Shown: positions 36,306 to 46,167 of the stretch, in pieces
Layout of the letters: every line of letters starts with the position of its first letter
How positions within the stretch are numbered: the stretch's first letter is position 1
Origin: Colwellia sp.
GTDB lineage: Bacteria > Pseudomonadota > Gammaproteobacteria > Enterobacterales > Alteromonadaceae
Length of the DNA stretch: 64,000 bases
Direction of reading: 5' to 3'
NCBI GenBank assembly: GCA_013215465.1
Contig: JABSOW010000002.1
Location: 267,926 to 331,925 of the forward strand
The notes under the pieces: generated by a model
The model's input: only the letters and a program-made list of their open reading frames with translations
Database searches by the model: none
What the model was told of the DNA's origin: nothing
Program-made: the position numbers and the translations under genes

Positions 36306-38822
36306 TTATGGCTGCCAACTCACATCAGGCTTCCAGCCACTAATCCACGTTGGAATATCACTGGCAGGCATCGGTCTGGCAATGCCATAACCTTGTGCTA
36401 ATTCACAGCCGAGTTGTAATAGTACAGTGCCATGTTCAATCGTTTCAACACCTTCAGCAATCACATCACGTTTGAATGATTTAGCTAAAGCTATCACGCC
36501 TTCAATAATGGTTAAATCATCCGTATCAATCAACATGTCTCGTACAAATGTTTGGTCTATTTTAATTAAGTTGGCAGGTAATCGTCTAAGATGAGTAAGT
36601 GATGAATAGCCTGTGCCAAAATCATCTAGGGCAAAGTTTACGCCAAGCGCTATACAGGCATTCATGATGGTTGAAACATGTTGTACATCCTCTAAGGCAC
36701 TTGTTTCTAGAACTTCCAGCTCTAAATGACGGGGGGCAACGTCGGGGTGAGCTGCTAGCAGTGTTGTTAATCTAGCCACGAAATTAGTTTGCTGTAATTG
36801 TACTGCGGCAATATTTACACTAATGTTTAAAGGGAGATTAAGCCCCATTGCTTGCCATTGACTAATTTGTGTCAGTGCACTGTCAATCACCCATTCACCC
36901 AATTCAATCATCATGGGATTATTTTCAATGACAGGTAAAAATTCGAGCGGATTTAATCGTCCTCGTTCTGGATGTTGCCAGCGAATAAGCGCCTCAACAC
37001 CTATAACTGTACCTGTGCGCATATTAACCTTAGGCTGATAATAAAGCACAAATTCCTGATTATCTAATGCGGTGCGAATAGCCTCTAAGCTTTCCCTTTG
37101 TACTTTAACTGCGTCATCTTGAACCGTATCAAATAAATGATAACGATTCTTACCTGATTCTTTAGCCACATACATGGCTTGGTCTGCATGGCGCATGAGC
37201 TGATCGGCACTCACATTATCTTGTGGGTAAAGGGTGACGCCAATACTGGCTGATACCTTTAATTCCACATTACCGATTTTGACAGGCTCTGACGCTGCCA
37301 ATAAGAGCCGCTCTAATACCGGCTCACAATCTTCAACTGTGGTTAAATCGGCTAATACCGCAACAAATTCATCACCGCCAATACGAGCTAAGCTATCTCC
37401 TTCACGAAGAGCCTCTTTCATGCGGAGCGAGGCGATAATTAATAATTTATCACCCAAATCATGCCCATAGGTATCATTGACGTGCTTAAAGCCGTCTAAA
37501 TCAAGAAAGACCACCGCCAGTAAATTATGATGCCGTTGGCTTTGCATCATGGATTGCCTTAAACGATCGGCTAGTAATACGCGATTGGGTAGATTAGTTA
37601 ACACATCGTGCAACGCTTGATGTTGTAATTGTTCCTTTATCGTATTTAATTCTGAGAAATCTTTGTTGATTCGACTTTCATATAAGGAAAAACGACGCGC
37701 CAAATAGTTAGATAACATAAAAGAGAGCATAACAAAAAATAGCGTAACAAATAAACTGAGCCATAATATTTTTAGAAACTCACTCTTATTTTGTTGACTA
37801 ATATATTCTTCTCTTTCAGCGAGATAACTTTCTATTTCACTGATATAAGTACCCGTTCCAATGGCCCACTTCCAATCGGGTAACCCTTTTATAAAACTGA
37901 CTTTTTCTGCCGGTTGCCCAGTACTCGGCATTAGAGAACTCTCATAATAAAGAAAACCTTCACTATGTTTAGCCATTTTGACAACTTCTTCGATGGTTGA
38001 AATACCGTGTTGGTTACGAATCTCCATTCTGTTGGTACCGACATATTCTTCACTGTAATGAGACAGAATATTTCCCTGGTAATCAATGACAAAAAAATAG
38101 CCATTTTTTCCATAACGAATGCTATCAATTCGCTTTAATAAACGTGCCTTAATGTCGTTTTCTACATCAATGACATACTCACCTGTTCCGATAAACCAGT
38201 CATAAGGCGCAAAATACTTACCGAAGCCTATTTTTTCAAATTCTTGACTCTTATTTTGAGGTTTTATAAACCACCAGCGATAAAATCCTTCTCCGGCTTG
38301 TTTGGCTATTTGCCCCATATCACGAACTATATAGTTACCTCGAGTATCTTGAAAATCCCACTGAGAAGTACCTTCCATTGCGGGTACTACAGGGTGCATA
38401 ACATTGGTTCCTGTTGTCTTGTAAATGAAATAGTAACCTCGACCTTGATTAAAGCGAATGCTTCTTAGAGCATCTGTGATTAATTTGGTGACCTCCGCTT
38501 CAGATGACTTTTTGTTTTGTTGATATATCGTGGTCGCAATACTATGTGCCTGATAGATACGTTCTTTAATATCTTTTTTTAAAATGGCCTCTGTACTGCT
38601 TTTTTCGTAGTTTATCTCTTGATAAAGCTGATTAATCTGTGCTTTTATGGTTTCTTTTTCTGTATCAACAAAGTTTTTATGTGATGTGGAAATATCACTC
38701 TCAAGTTTGATCTTATTGTCATTAATCACAATAAAATTTACCCAAACAGCAAAAGCAACTACGATGACCGGTGGTATGATTTTAATCAATCGGAGTAGTT
38801 TTAAGTCTTGGGTTATGTGCAT
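36306..38822 (-). CDS. Double-Cache sensor with GGDEF and EAL domains (c-di-GMP turnover)
   Basis: 838 residues from ATG 38822 (CAGGAA upstream; a Met at 38909 would add 29 residues). TM near 10-30, then a periplasmic region with two single-Cache units (RGYYFIYKTTGTNVMHP ... FAPYDWFIGTGEY, and NGYFFVIDYQGNILSHY ... LPDWKWAIGTGTY), and TM near 350-375. Intact GGDEF at about 482-486 and an EAL domain from about 610 (EALIRWQHP) with ELEVLETS and DDFGTGYSSL. Both active sites look complete, so it may make and break c-di-GMP in response to a small periplasmic ligand. It may influence motility from the nearby flagellar cluster. Confidence 0.9.
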   Translation of the reverse strand: MHITQDLKLLRLIKIIPPVIVVAFAVWVNFIVINDNKIKLESDISTSHKNFVDTEKETIKAQINQLYQEINYEKSSTEAILKKDIKERIYQAHSIATTIYQQNKKSSEAEVTKLITDALRSIRFNQGRGYYFIYKTTGTNVMHPVVPAMEGTSQWDFQDTRGNYIVRDMGQIAKQAGEGFYRWWFIKPQNKSQEFEKIGFGKYFAPYDWFIGTGEYVIDVENDIKARLLKRIDSIRYGKNGYFFVIDYQGNILSHYSEEYVGTNRMEIRNQHGISTIEEVVKMAKHSEGFLYYESSLMPSTGQPAEKVSFIKGLPDWKWAIGTGTYISEIESYLAEREEYISQQNKSEFLKILWLSLFVTLFFVMLSFMLSNYLARRFSLYESRINKDFSELNTIKEQLQHQALHDVLTNLPNRVLLADRLRQSMMQSQRHHNLLAVVFLDLDGFKHVNDTYGHDLGDKLLIIASLRMKEALREGDSLARIGGDEFVAVLADLTTVEDCEPVLERLLLAASEPVKIGNVELKVSASIGVTLYPQDNVSADQLMRHADQAMYVAKESGKNRYHLFDTVQDDAVKVQRESLEAIRTALDNQEFVLYYQPKVNMRTGTVIGVEALIRWQHPERGRLNPLEFLPVIENNPMMIELGEWVIDSALTQISQWQAMGLNLPLNISVNIAAVQLQQTNFVARLTTLLAAHPDVAPRHLELEVLETSALEDVQHVSTIMNACIALGVNFALDDFGTGYSSLTHLRRLPANLIKIDQTFVRDMLIDTDDLTIIEGVIALAKSFKRDVIAEGVETIEHGTVLLQLGCELAQGYGIARPMPASDIPTWISGWKPDVSWQP

Positions 38823-39427
38823 CAGCAAGCATTCCTGAATAGATGAATGGCAACTATATATGAAAAACAGTAAAAAACGTAATCTCAATATATACAATGA
38901 GCTAATCAACGTAATATATACGATACACTTTTCATGTCATAATGCTCGAAACGTTTATATTGACGAGTGTGAGTTCAATTAGTGAATGCAACATGTGTCA
39001 ACGTTACGTTAGGCTAAAGCCCAAAAACGCCCAGAATTAGGCTAAAGTACAGTTAAATAGTAAATCTGCAAGCATGAATAACTCAAGCACATCTCAAAAG
39101 AGCCTTTAGTGTCAATTAGGCTTTAGCGCAAATCAAAACACTCCAATAGTAATTTTTTTGACTTTAGTTAGTCGACTGACACGGGGGGATGGCAAAGATG
39201 CTTTTACTTGGAGTTCTGTAAATAACTGTACTTATCATCAATTTGATCTTAAAAACAAACTGCTTTTTTGAGTGTAGTTAAAAACAGTCTAACTTATTGA
39301 TGTATAAAATTTAACCTGATATAGTCCCTTCGCTCAAAAGTGAGGGTTCAGCCTTTAATGAATATATTTAAAGTAAGTAGCTGACTCCCTAGTATTTATT
39401 ATAAAATTGAAATATAGGGAATGAAAA
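38823..39427. other. Intergenic region with TTAGGCTAAAG repeats
   Basis: 605 bases without a convincing gene. TTAGGCTAAAG occurs at 39009-39019 and 39037-39047, with variants GAGCCTTTAG (39101) and TTAGGCTTTAG (39116) in mixed orientation. This is a small cluster of imperfect palindromic units of unknown meaning. Confidence 0.4.
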
Positions 39428-42400
39428 ATGTCGGGTATTTGGACATTACTATTGTTAGTGTTAACTCTTTTAGTCGGCTGTGGAGGAAGTGAAAAAGCAA
39501 CTACAACTACAACTACAACTACAACGGCTGAACAACCATCTGTTATTCACATTACGGCTACCCCAGGAACGCAACTTCCAGCAAGCTCAGTAAAAATCAA
39601 TGGAATTGCTCAATTAGGTTTAATTTCAGGGGCGAAAATTAAATTATTTAAATTACCTGAAATGACACTTCTTGCTGAAAGCAATAGTTCAACTAGTACT
39701 AATAATTATGGGTCTTTTAGTTTTTCAGATGTGTCCGTTAATAATGATGATTTATATCTTCTAGAATCTGTTGGAGGGGTCGATACGGATCCAAATGATG
39801 ATGGACTGGTTTTAGATAGTGATATGATAAATGTCAAAGGTTCATTTAAAGCTATTGTTCAAGGTAAAGAGCTGAAGACTGATAAAGTTAGGATAAACGT
39901 TTTAACAGATTATATTTATCAGTATATGAGAGGCACTAGTATTAAAGCTCTCGGAGTCGAGACATATGTAAAAGAACTTAACTTATTATCAGAAGTTCTA
40001 GCTGCCGATATTAACAATGATGGTATTACAAATTATGAAGATGTATTAAATTTTGACCCCCTCGTTGATGCTAACAAAATAAACTTTAATTACGATGAGT
40101 TACTTAATTTCTATGTACCTGCAATACACGAAAACTTAGATGATAAGGAATTTCTAAAACGAATCCTTTATTTATCTAAATATCAGATAGATGTTTCTGT
40201 CAATGAGTTTCAAATAGCTCCTTTTGATTTTAAAGCGAGCCTTTCAAAATTGCCCAGTGATATAACTGTAAAATGGCAGGTAAATGGTAACGAACATGAT
40301 TTTTCTAAAAATTATAACGTAACCAAAGGGGGAACTATCAGTTTAAAGGCTAACCTATATTATAAAAATGAAAAAATATCCGAAATTGAAAAAACAATTT
40401 ATGCGGCAACGGTACAAACGATAACATCAGGAGAATCAAGTCAAAGTGAGTCTGTTAATCTCGATATTAGTAGTGAGTTTGGTGATGGGGCTAGTGTTTA
40501 CATACCTTCTGGAGCATCTTCACAAAATATAATAGTTGAGGTAAAGAAGCTAACGACAGGTCTTGTCCCTGTTGAAGGCTCACCTGTAAGTGATACTATT
40601 ATATTATACCCAGCAGGGGCTACATTTTCAAAACCGATTACAGTAGCCATATCTTACTTTGGTGAATATGATCCTGAAAGTTTTATGGTTGCTCGTTATT
40701 CAGAAAATGGTAATTTAGACTATTTAACACCTACACAAATTGATGTGGAAAATTCCTTAGTCTACTTTGAAATCAATCACTTTAGTACATTTGTTGTTCA
40801 CCATAACTGCTTGTTTCTAGAGTGTAAAAGTTTTAGATCACGCTTTAGTAAGATTAAAGATTTACTTCAATCTCATTATGTAGGAGAGGAAGACTGGGGT
40901 AAATGGACAGATGAAAAATGGGAGGAAATATTAAATACTAGTGTCAATGGTATTGCTGGTGGGTCAACTGTTTATGATTATTTTATTAATTTAAATAATA
41001 TAATGACAACAGTACAAGTAATAGATGAAGGAAAATATGAATTTGATGGCGACACTAAATTTGTTGATGAAAATGCTAGGTATCTATCTACTTATGAGTT
41101 TTTATATCCAGATGATGAAACAATTAGAAATGCTCAAAAAAAATGGAATGATATTAAAGAAGGTCTTGAAAGGATACAATTGATTTCATCTGTAGCTGGC
41201 GTTGCTGCCAATACTAAAAGTCTTGTTATATCAGTATTTGCTATGACCGGGTTACCCACAGATCTGGATCCTGCAACAGTTATGAGTACATTATTTGGTG
41301 ACTATATATATAACCCTGTACAATTAGGGGATATTTTGGTTGGTAGCGCAAACAGGATTGCCTTAAATACTCAAATTAAGAAGTACTTCTTCGCCAGAGA
41401 TAGTTCTACTTTTGATCCAACTAGTAAAATTAGTTTTGACGAATTTATTTTAAACACTGTTAACGAGTATAATGAAGGCTCTGGCTGGCTAGGTAATTCT
41501 TATAGCGGTGTTGGAAAAGGGGTTGAATCTTCTGATTTTTTTAAAAACGTTGATAATTTATATCTTTACTATAATAGATATAAAACTATCCATGAAGATT
41601 CAAGCTACATAAATACATGCGGCAGTATTTATGACCCATATTGTGAGGATAATTTATACTATATAACACCAGAAGCTGGTTTTTCTTCATTGGTAATGAA
41701 AGTTCATAAGGAGCAATTAAAGCAAGAAGAAAAAAAATATATAGAGGAAAACCCTACACACTATATAAAAGACTATAAGATTGACAGTGGAAATACAAAG
41801 TTGTCAGGAAAAAATTCTTATGTAAATATTTCTATTAATACTAATAAACGGGAGGGAACTAAAATACAGTTTACTCTTAAAGCTGAAGGCTCTGAAAATC
41901 ATTTAAAATCCTTCTCTCCAAAATTTTCTATTTACAAAAAGTGTGACCCATTTGATTTTAGCTGTAATAAAAATGATTTATCAGGTTTGACATACAATAG
42001 TTCAACTATTAATGAAAACAGCTCTGGTGAGATTGTTACAGAAGTTAATTTCACGGCACCTAATGTTGAAGGGAATTTTGAGTATGAATTCAAGTTTGAA
42101 TATAATGACTCGCTAATTAAAACATATTTGAATGATGGGCATAGGCTCACACTCTTTGTTACACAACCTCCTGTACAGAACTTACCTCCACAGATTATAG
42201 AACTAAGAACTATTTCGGGTGATAAAACTTTTGCTTCTGGAGATTATGTAAGTATTTCTATCGATGCATTTGACCCCGATGGCTCTATAAATGATTATCA
42301 ATGGTCAATACCTAAATGGACAATAGAAAAAAGCTATTATAATAATCGTTCTAAAATAAGTTTCACTGCGCCAGAGGTAAGTGAGCCTACTAATATTGGA

Positions 42401-42895
42401 GTATTTGTCAGGGTTACAGATAATAAAGGTGCAACAAAAGGTAAAGCTATTGTTTTAGAAGTTATACCTAAAATGGCAGGTAAAGTGGATTACGAATCAA
42501 ATCATTGGATTTTAAAGACTAAATTTATATTTAAAAATCAACAAGATTCAATTATAAGCGTTCCGACTGACGCATATGTTCGATTTGTGCCTAGAAGTTT
42601 TGCCGATAATGGTAACCACGAGGGGATCATCTGTAAAGTTCAATCTGATTCAAGTTTAGGTTCTTGCTCTGTTTACTCAGACATAATCAACAATATTGAT
42701 TTAGCCCTGAGTAACGCTTCTGAAACCTACCAAGTTGCAGTTTTTAAAGAATATAAAAAATTAGGCGAAACCCAGTGGAACTGTGGAGAGGATACATATA
42801 AATTAATAAGTAGACTAGCTAGTTTGTCAGATATTATAGTTTCACCTGATGATTATCAATCTCGTGGAGGAGAGGACTGCAGCTCTGATGATTAA
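39428..42895 (+). CDS. Very large surface lipoprotein with Thr tract, Ca-binding-like loop and Ig/PKD-like domain
   Basis: 1155 residues, AGGGA 7 bases before the ATG. Lipobox LLVGC with Cys18, then a Thr tract at about 25-34 coded by a hexanucleotide repeat. Near 194 lies a dockerin/EF-hand-like loop DINNDGITNYEDV. Around 330-450 a ZU5-like segment (GASVYIPSGAS, ILYPAGATFSKPITV). Near 920-1015 a PKD/Ig-like unit (NLPPQIIELRTISGD, IDAFDPDGSINDYQWSIP). The middle 450-900 has no recognisable domain. It is AT-rich relative to its neighbours and stands alone upstream of a tRNA. Likely a cell-surface adhesin or matrix protein; function not established. Confidence 0.75.
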   Translation: MSGIWTLLLLVLTLLVGCGGSEKATTTTTTTTTAEQPSVIHITATPGTQLPASSVKINGIAQLGLISGAKIKLFKLPEMTLLAESNSSTSTNNYGSFSFSDVSVNNDDLYLLESVGGVDTDPNDDGLVLDSDMINVKGSFKAIVQGKELKTDKVRINVLTDYIYQYMRGTSIKALGVETYVKELNLLSEVLAADINNDGITNYEDVLNFDPLVDANKINFNYDELLNFYVPAIHENLDDKEFLKRILYLSKYQIDVSVNEFQIAPFDFKASLSKLPSDITVKWQVNGNEHDFSKNYNVTKGGTISLKANLYYKNEKISEIEKTIYAATVQTITSGESSQSESVNLDISSEFGDGASVYIPSGASSQNIIVEVKKLTTGLVPVEGSPVSDTIILYPAGATFSKPITVAISYFGEYDPESFMVARYSENGNLDYLTPTQIDVENSLVYFEINHFSTFVVHHNCLFLECKSFRSRFSKIKDLLQSHYVGEEDWGKWTDEKWEEILNTSVNGIAGGSTVYDYFINLNNIMTTVQVIDEGKYEFDGDTKFVDENARYLSTYEFLYPDDETIRNAQKKWNDIKEGLERIQLISSVAGVAANTKSLVISVFAMTGLPTDLDPATVMSTLFGDYIYNPVQLGDILVGSANRIALNTQIKKYFFARDSSTFDPTSKISFDEFILNTVNEYNEGSGWLGNSYSGVGKGVESSDFFKNVDNLYLYYNRYKTIHEDSSYINTCGSIYDPYCEDNLYYITPEAGFSSLVMKVHKEQLKQEEKKYIEENPTHYIKDYKIDSGNTKLSGKNSYVNISINTNKREGTKIQFTLKAEGSENHLKSFSPKFSIYKKCDPFDFSCNKNDLSGLTYNSSTINENSSGEIVTEVNFTAPNVEGNFEYEFKFEYNDSLIKTYLNDGHRLTLFVTQPPVQNLPPQIIELRTISGDKTFASGDYVSISIDAFDPDGSINDYQWSIPKWTIEKSYYNNRSKISFTAPEVSEPTNIGVFVRVTDNKGATKGKAIVLEVIPKMAGKVDYESNHWILKTKFIFKNQQDSIISVPTDAYVRFVPRSFADNGNHEGIICKVQSDSSLGSCSVYSDIINNIDLALSNASETYQVAVFKEYKKLGETQWNCGEDTYKLISRLASLSDIIVSPDDYQSRGGEDCSSDD

Positions 42896-42920
42896 TAATT
42901 ATACTTTTTCGTAACTTAAC

Positions 42921-42956
42921 TTGTATCTAGTCTGTTTTAAATAAGACTAGATACAA
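42921..42956 (+). terminator. Hairpin after the lipoprotein gene
   Basis: Perfect 13-bp stem (TTGTATCTAGTCT / AGACTAGATACAA) with a 10-base loop, 25 bases past the stop. Followed by A instead of T, so intrinsic termination is doubtful. Confidence 0.45.
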
Positions 42957-43234
42957 AAAATATTAGCACTCGAGAATCAATAAAAATATCTCATAAATAA
43001 TAAACGAGTGAAATAATATTTATTATAAGTTGAGACTATTAAACACGACTTCTAGGGTGGTTTTACTGATGTCGTGACTACATACGGTCTACATTTTTAT
43101 GCTGTACATGCATAAGCAGCTGATTAAAAGAGATAAATAAGCGTAATAAAATTAATAAACTGTTGAGGGGAAATAATCTTACTGACAGCTTATTAGAAAT
43201 ACTCCTTCCATGAATTTTTCCCACTCACAAATAA

Positions 43235-43255
43235 ATATGCTACACATATGCTACA
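43235..43255. repeat. Direct repeat near the tRNA 3' end
   Basis: ATATGCTACA at 43235-43244 and again at 43246-43255, 11 bases apart and about 60 bases beyond the tRNA 3' end. Resembles paired arm-type sites of a tyrosine integrase, but no integrase gene is present. Confidence 0.35.
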
Positions 43256-43313
43256 TAATTATTATTTTGGTGTTTTGTTTGAGTGTCAATTGGTTGTAAG
43301 TTATTGATTTTTA

Positions 43314-43390
43314 TGGCGCCCTTGAGAAGATTCGAACTTCCGACCTAGCGCTTAGGAGGCGCTTGCTCTATCCTGCTGAGCTACAAGGGC
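43314..43390 (-). tRNA. tRNA-Arg (anticodon CCT)
   Basis: 77 bases including an encoded CCA. The 7-bp acceptor stem is GCCCTTG / CAAGGGC, the D-loop region has AGCTCAGCAGGATAGAGC, the anticodon stem is AGCGC/GCGCT with loop CTCCTAA (anticodon CCT), and the T-loop is GTTCGAATC. It reads AGG codons. Located between the lipoprotein gene and flgT. Confidence 0.93.
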
Positions 43391-43478
43391 ATAATTACCA
43401 AGTATTTATAAATCCTTGGTAATTATTTGAGTATTATATTGTTTTACTTCGGTAAAGTTAAGTTTTATTATTTCAAGG

Positions 43479-44654
43479 TTAATAACGTACTGCTAAATCA
43501 TTTATTTGGATATTACCTAATAAACCATTGTCTAAGGTAATCGCGGTAGAACTTTGTTTTGTTACTTTAGTTACTTTGACTTTAAAAGGGCTGACATTAT
43601 AACCAGCGTAGATTTTACCTTGATTATTGGTAAAGTTATTACTGTGTAGTAATGAAAATTCATCGCCAATTTTTACACCATGATATCGGCCTAAATTGAT
43701 GGTTATTTTATTGCCATTTACTTGTACTATTTTACCTTCGCTAGGTTCGCACATAATATTTTCATCTATGTCATTTACCATGGTATCAAGTAGTGCACTT
43801 ATCATGCTACCGTAATTGCTTTGCCAAAATATCGTGCCATTTACATCAATGTTTTCTCGTTTGTTGAACTCCCAAATGCCAGTGTTTTTATAGCTATTTT
43901 GCCAGACTAATTCTCCATCGATGCCGCTATATAAGTAGAGGGTAAAGTTAAAGTTTCTAGGGTAGGTTCCTTGTTGCCATATTTTCCAACTATTGCTTCT
44001 TTGCTGTTCAAAGGAAATATCGTTAATTTCACTAAAAAGTATATATTGGCTATCAGTAGTGTCAGCAAGTGACATTGTTAGTTGCTTAATTTTTTCTTCA
44101 TTGAAACTGGCATTTAACCGAGAAAATTCAGTGGTATTTTTTAATAAAGCCTTGCTAGCACTGTAGCTACCTTGTGAACGTAATTTTTGATTTAATTGTC
44201 TAATAACCGCGGAGTCTAATTGATAAATTTTTCCTATATTTGCTTGTTCTCTATGGTTTAAGTGACTTTTGGTTATTAATAATGATTTTTTTAAGTCTAA
44301 AGCGAAACATTTTTTTTCTTGTGGAAAAATATCAGCGCGTACCGTTACACTGATCATATTACCACTGTGTATTTCATCAATAAGCTCAATAGAATTAACA
44401 CTACCACTGGCGCGAATACTTATTTGATCTTGAGTTAATAAACCATTAACTACTTGTTGAATACTTGACACACTCGCACCAGCGACAAGCAGTGCTTTTT
44501 TCAATGCGTTTTCCATGGCTTTGGTACGTGCTATTTCAACTGAATCTTTATCAATACGAGCATGGCCTTGTGTTTCATACCACTGTGCGTTACAAGTAAA
44601 GACAGTTAGAATCAGACCGATAACTAAGGTAAGTGTTTGGGATATATTGGGCAT
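43479..44654 (-). CDS. flgT: Flagellar H-ring protein FlgT
   Basis: 391 residues from ATG 44654, which has GAGAG close upstream; in-frame Mets at 44666 and 44678 lack a ribosome site. Signal peptide (TLTLVIGLILTVFTCNA) then the FlgT N-domain start QWYETQGHARIDKDSVEIAR. The middle domain contains DTTDSQYILFSEINDI and the C-terminal SH3-like domain KIVQVNGNKITINLGRYHGV. FlgT builds the H ring around the LP ring of sodium-driven polar flagella and anchors the MotX/Y ring. Divergent from flgO-flgP, the usual Vibrio/Shewanella arrangement. Confidence 0.88.
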   Translation of the reverse strand: MPNISQTLTLVIGLILTVFTCNAQWYETQGHARIDKDSVEIARTKAMENALKKALLVAGASVSSIQQVVNGLLTQDQISIRASGSVNSIELIDEIHSGNMISVTVRADIFPQEKKCFALDLKKSLLITKSHLNHREQANIGKIYQLDSAVIRQLNQKLRSQGSYSASKALLKNTTEFSRLNASFNEEKIKQLTMSLADTTDSQYILFSEINDISFEQQRSNSWKIWQQGTYPRNFNFTLYLYSGIDGELVWQNSYKNTGIWEFNKRENIDVNGTIFWQSNYGSMISALLDTMVNDIDENIMCEPSEGKIVQVNGNKITINLGRYHGVKIGDEFSLLHSNNFTNNQGKIYAGYNVSPFKVKVTKVTKQSSTAITLDNGLLGNIQINDLAVRY

Positions 44655-44712
44655 AAACTCTCTCATAAAAGCAAACAAGCGACTGGGCGTATTTAAATCA
44701 TAGTTGAGTGAT

Positions 44713-44730
44713 ATGCATGAACTATGCCTA
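44713..44730 (-). promoter_or_regulatory. Weak sigma-54-like site before flgT
   Basis: On the minus strand AGGCAT, 5 bases, ATGCA: the invariant GG and GC are 10 bases apart as required, but the flanks match the TGGCAC-N5-TTGC consensus poorly. About 60 bases before the start. Confidence 0.3.
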
Positions 44731-44756
44731 TTTACTTAGCTATTATTTAAATGTAC

Positions 44757-44773
44757 TTGGCTTGAAATGTGCA
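44757..44773 (+). promoter_or_regulatory. Weak sigma-54-like site before flgO
   Basis: TTGGCTTGAAATGTGCA keeps the GG-N10-GC core of a -24/-12 promoter, about 97 bases before the flgO start. In vibrios flgOP are flagellar-regulated, so the location is sensible. Confidence 0.4.
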
Positions 44774-44869
44774 TTATTTATTAGCAATAGATAACCGAAG
44801 AAATAAAATTGTCAGTGTATTAACATAAATCATCTAGAGAAAGTTCACTGATTTTACCGGGGGAATACC

Positions 44870-45517
44870 ATGAAAAAGTGGCTTATACCATTAATGATAC
44901 CAACACTTTTATCTTGTAGTAATTTAGTGCCAGAAGATAACTTCTATAAGTCAATGCAAGTTAAAAAAGGTGAAATAGATAGCTTTAATCTGCCCAAGCA
45001 TGCCATTAATGATGTGGTGAAAGGTTTAGCGTATCAAATGCTAGAAAGTAGTGCTTTTGTTAATGCTAAAACGCCAGTAGCGGTTGCTTCTTTTGTTAAT
45101 TTGAATGATCTTGAATCAACAAATTGGTTGGGGAATCAAATCGCTGAGAGCTTTGTACATGAATTGCAGCGCCATGGTTTAGTCATTATTGACTTTAAAA
45201 CTACCGGTCATATTCGTGTTACTAAAGAAGGTGATTATGTGTTCAGCCGTGATTGGAAAGAATTGCCTGAACGTCAGATTATTGACTACATTGTGGCGGG
45301 GACTATGATGGAGCAAGAAAATGGTATTTTAGTTAATGCTCGCATGATAGGTATTCAGTCTCGGATTGTGGTTGCTACGGCACAGTCTTTTATTCCTATG
45401 TGGGTATTGGGCGAAGAAAAAAGTAATAGTGAAAATGTTATAATGAAAGATGGTATGATTATTCGCAGTAATGCCATGTTAATTGAAAATCAACGTGCGG
45501 TTGAAATTCAACAGTAA
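44870..45517 (+). CDS. flgO: Flagellar outer-membrane lipoprotein FlgO
   Basis: 215 residues with lipoprotein signal (IPLMIPTLLSC, Cys16). FlgO traits: VAVASFVNLNDLESTNWLGN, ESFVHELQRHGLVIIDFKTT, RDWKELPERQIIDYIVAGTM, and ARMIGIQSRIVVATAQSFIP. FlgO and FlgP stabilise the polar flagellum at the outer membrane. It lies 182 bases before flgP, and that gap is occupied by a repeat element. Confidence 0.88.
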   Translation: MKKWLIPLMIPTLLSCSNLVPEDNFYKSMQVKKGEIDSFNLPKHAINDVVKGLAYQMLESSAFVNAKTPVAVASFVNLNDLESTNWLGNQIAESFVHELQRHGLVIIDFKTTGHIRVTKEGDYVFSRDWKELPERQIIDYIVAGTMMEQENGILVNARMIGIQSRIVVATAQSFIPMWVLGEEKSNSENVIMKDGMIIRSNAMLIENQRAVEIQQ

Positions 45518-45523
45518 CCTCAA

Positions 45524-45682
45524 ATACTAATTTGATTAAATTATTGCTCACTTGTACGGATTAAAATAGTCCATGTCGGCGTTGCTCTCAATCCTAATAG
45601 CCTGCTATTACTCCATCGAGCGCCTTGCCCTGAAATATTTTTCCTACGTACAATAAGATCACAAACATAATGAAACTGGTAT
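45524..45682. repeat. Small palindromic repeat family 2, copy c (diverged)
   Basis: Starts ATACTAATTTGATTA and ends near AATGAAACTGGTAT, with imperfect inverted ends. The core GTTGCTCTCAATC ... GCTATTACTCCATCGAGCGC is clearly related to copies a and b. It fills the space between flgO and flgP without disrupting either. Confidence 0.6.
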
Positions 45683-45699
45683 AAATATTAGGTCTAAAT

Positions 45700-46167
45700 A
45701 TGAATAATGCATTAATAAAAATATTGTTTGCTACGGTCACCTTATTGGCTATTTCTTCTTGCTCAAGCATTTATGATAAGCATGTTCAGTGGCAAGCCGT
45801 TAAGCCTGAAACCTTTCCTATTATTCGTGGAATAGGTTATGCGCCGATAAGTTTGCAAAAATCTGAACATAAAACTCAGCGGATGTTAATGGCCATTAAA
45901 GCGTCAAAAATTGCCGCCTATGTTGAATTAGCTGAACAAGTATATGGTCAGCAAGTTAGTAGTAAAACGACGATGGCAGATATGTTAATTAGCAATCAAC
46001 AATTAGCAGCATCAGTACAAGGCTTGATTCGCGGTGCTAAAGTAGTGAAAAGCTACCCTGTAGGTGATACTTATACCACAGAATTACAGTTAGATTTTAA
46101 AGATATGTATGAGCTATATCAGGCTAGTTCGAACCGTAAAGAGATTAAAGGAGTAGTGTATTTTTAA
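45700..46167 (+). CDS. flgP: Flagellar outer-membrane lipoprotein FlgP
   Basis: 155 residues with lipoprotein signal (LLAISSC, Cys near 22). LPP20-type family features: FPIIRGIGYAPISLQ, QRMLMAIKASKIAAYVELAE, VQGLIRGAKVVKSYPVGDTY, and TTELQLDFKDMYELY. FlgP forms the basal outer-membrane disk or stabilises the polar flagellum in Vibrio and Campylobacter. Same strand as flgO, probably one transcription unit despite the inserted repeat. Confidence 0.87.
   Translation: MNNALIKILFATVTLLAISSCSSIYDKHVQWQAVKPETFPIIRGIGYAPISLQKSEHKTQRMLMAIKASKIAAYVELAEQVYGQQVSSKTTMADMLISNQQLAASVQGLIRGAKVVKSYPVGDTYTTELQLDFKDMYELYQASSNRKEIKGVVYF

Larger units (their letters stand above)
42896..43313. other. Intergenic region between the lipoprotein gene and tRNA-Arg
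   Basis: About 418 bases without a gene. Contains the hairpin at 42921-42956 and a direct repeat at 43235-43255. No integrase or tRNA 3'-end duplicate was found in the window. Confidence 0.5.

Noticed and set aside
39428..43390. Prophage or genomic island integrated at the tRNA
   Set aside because: No integrase, phage genes or duplicated tRNA end were found; only a weak direct repeat, kept as a low-interest finding.
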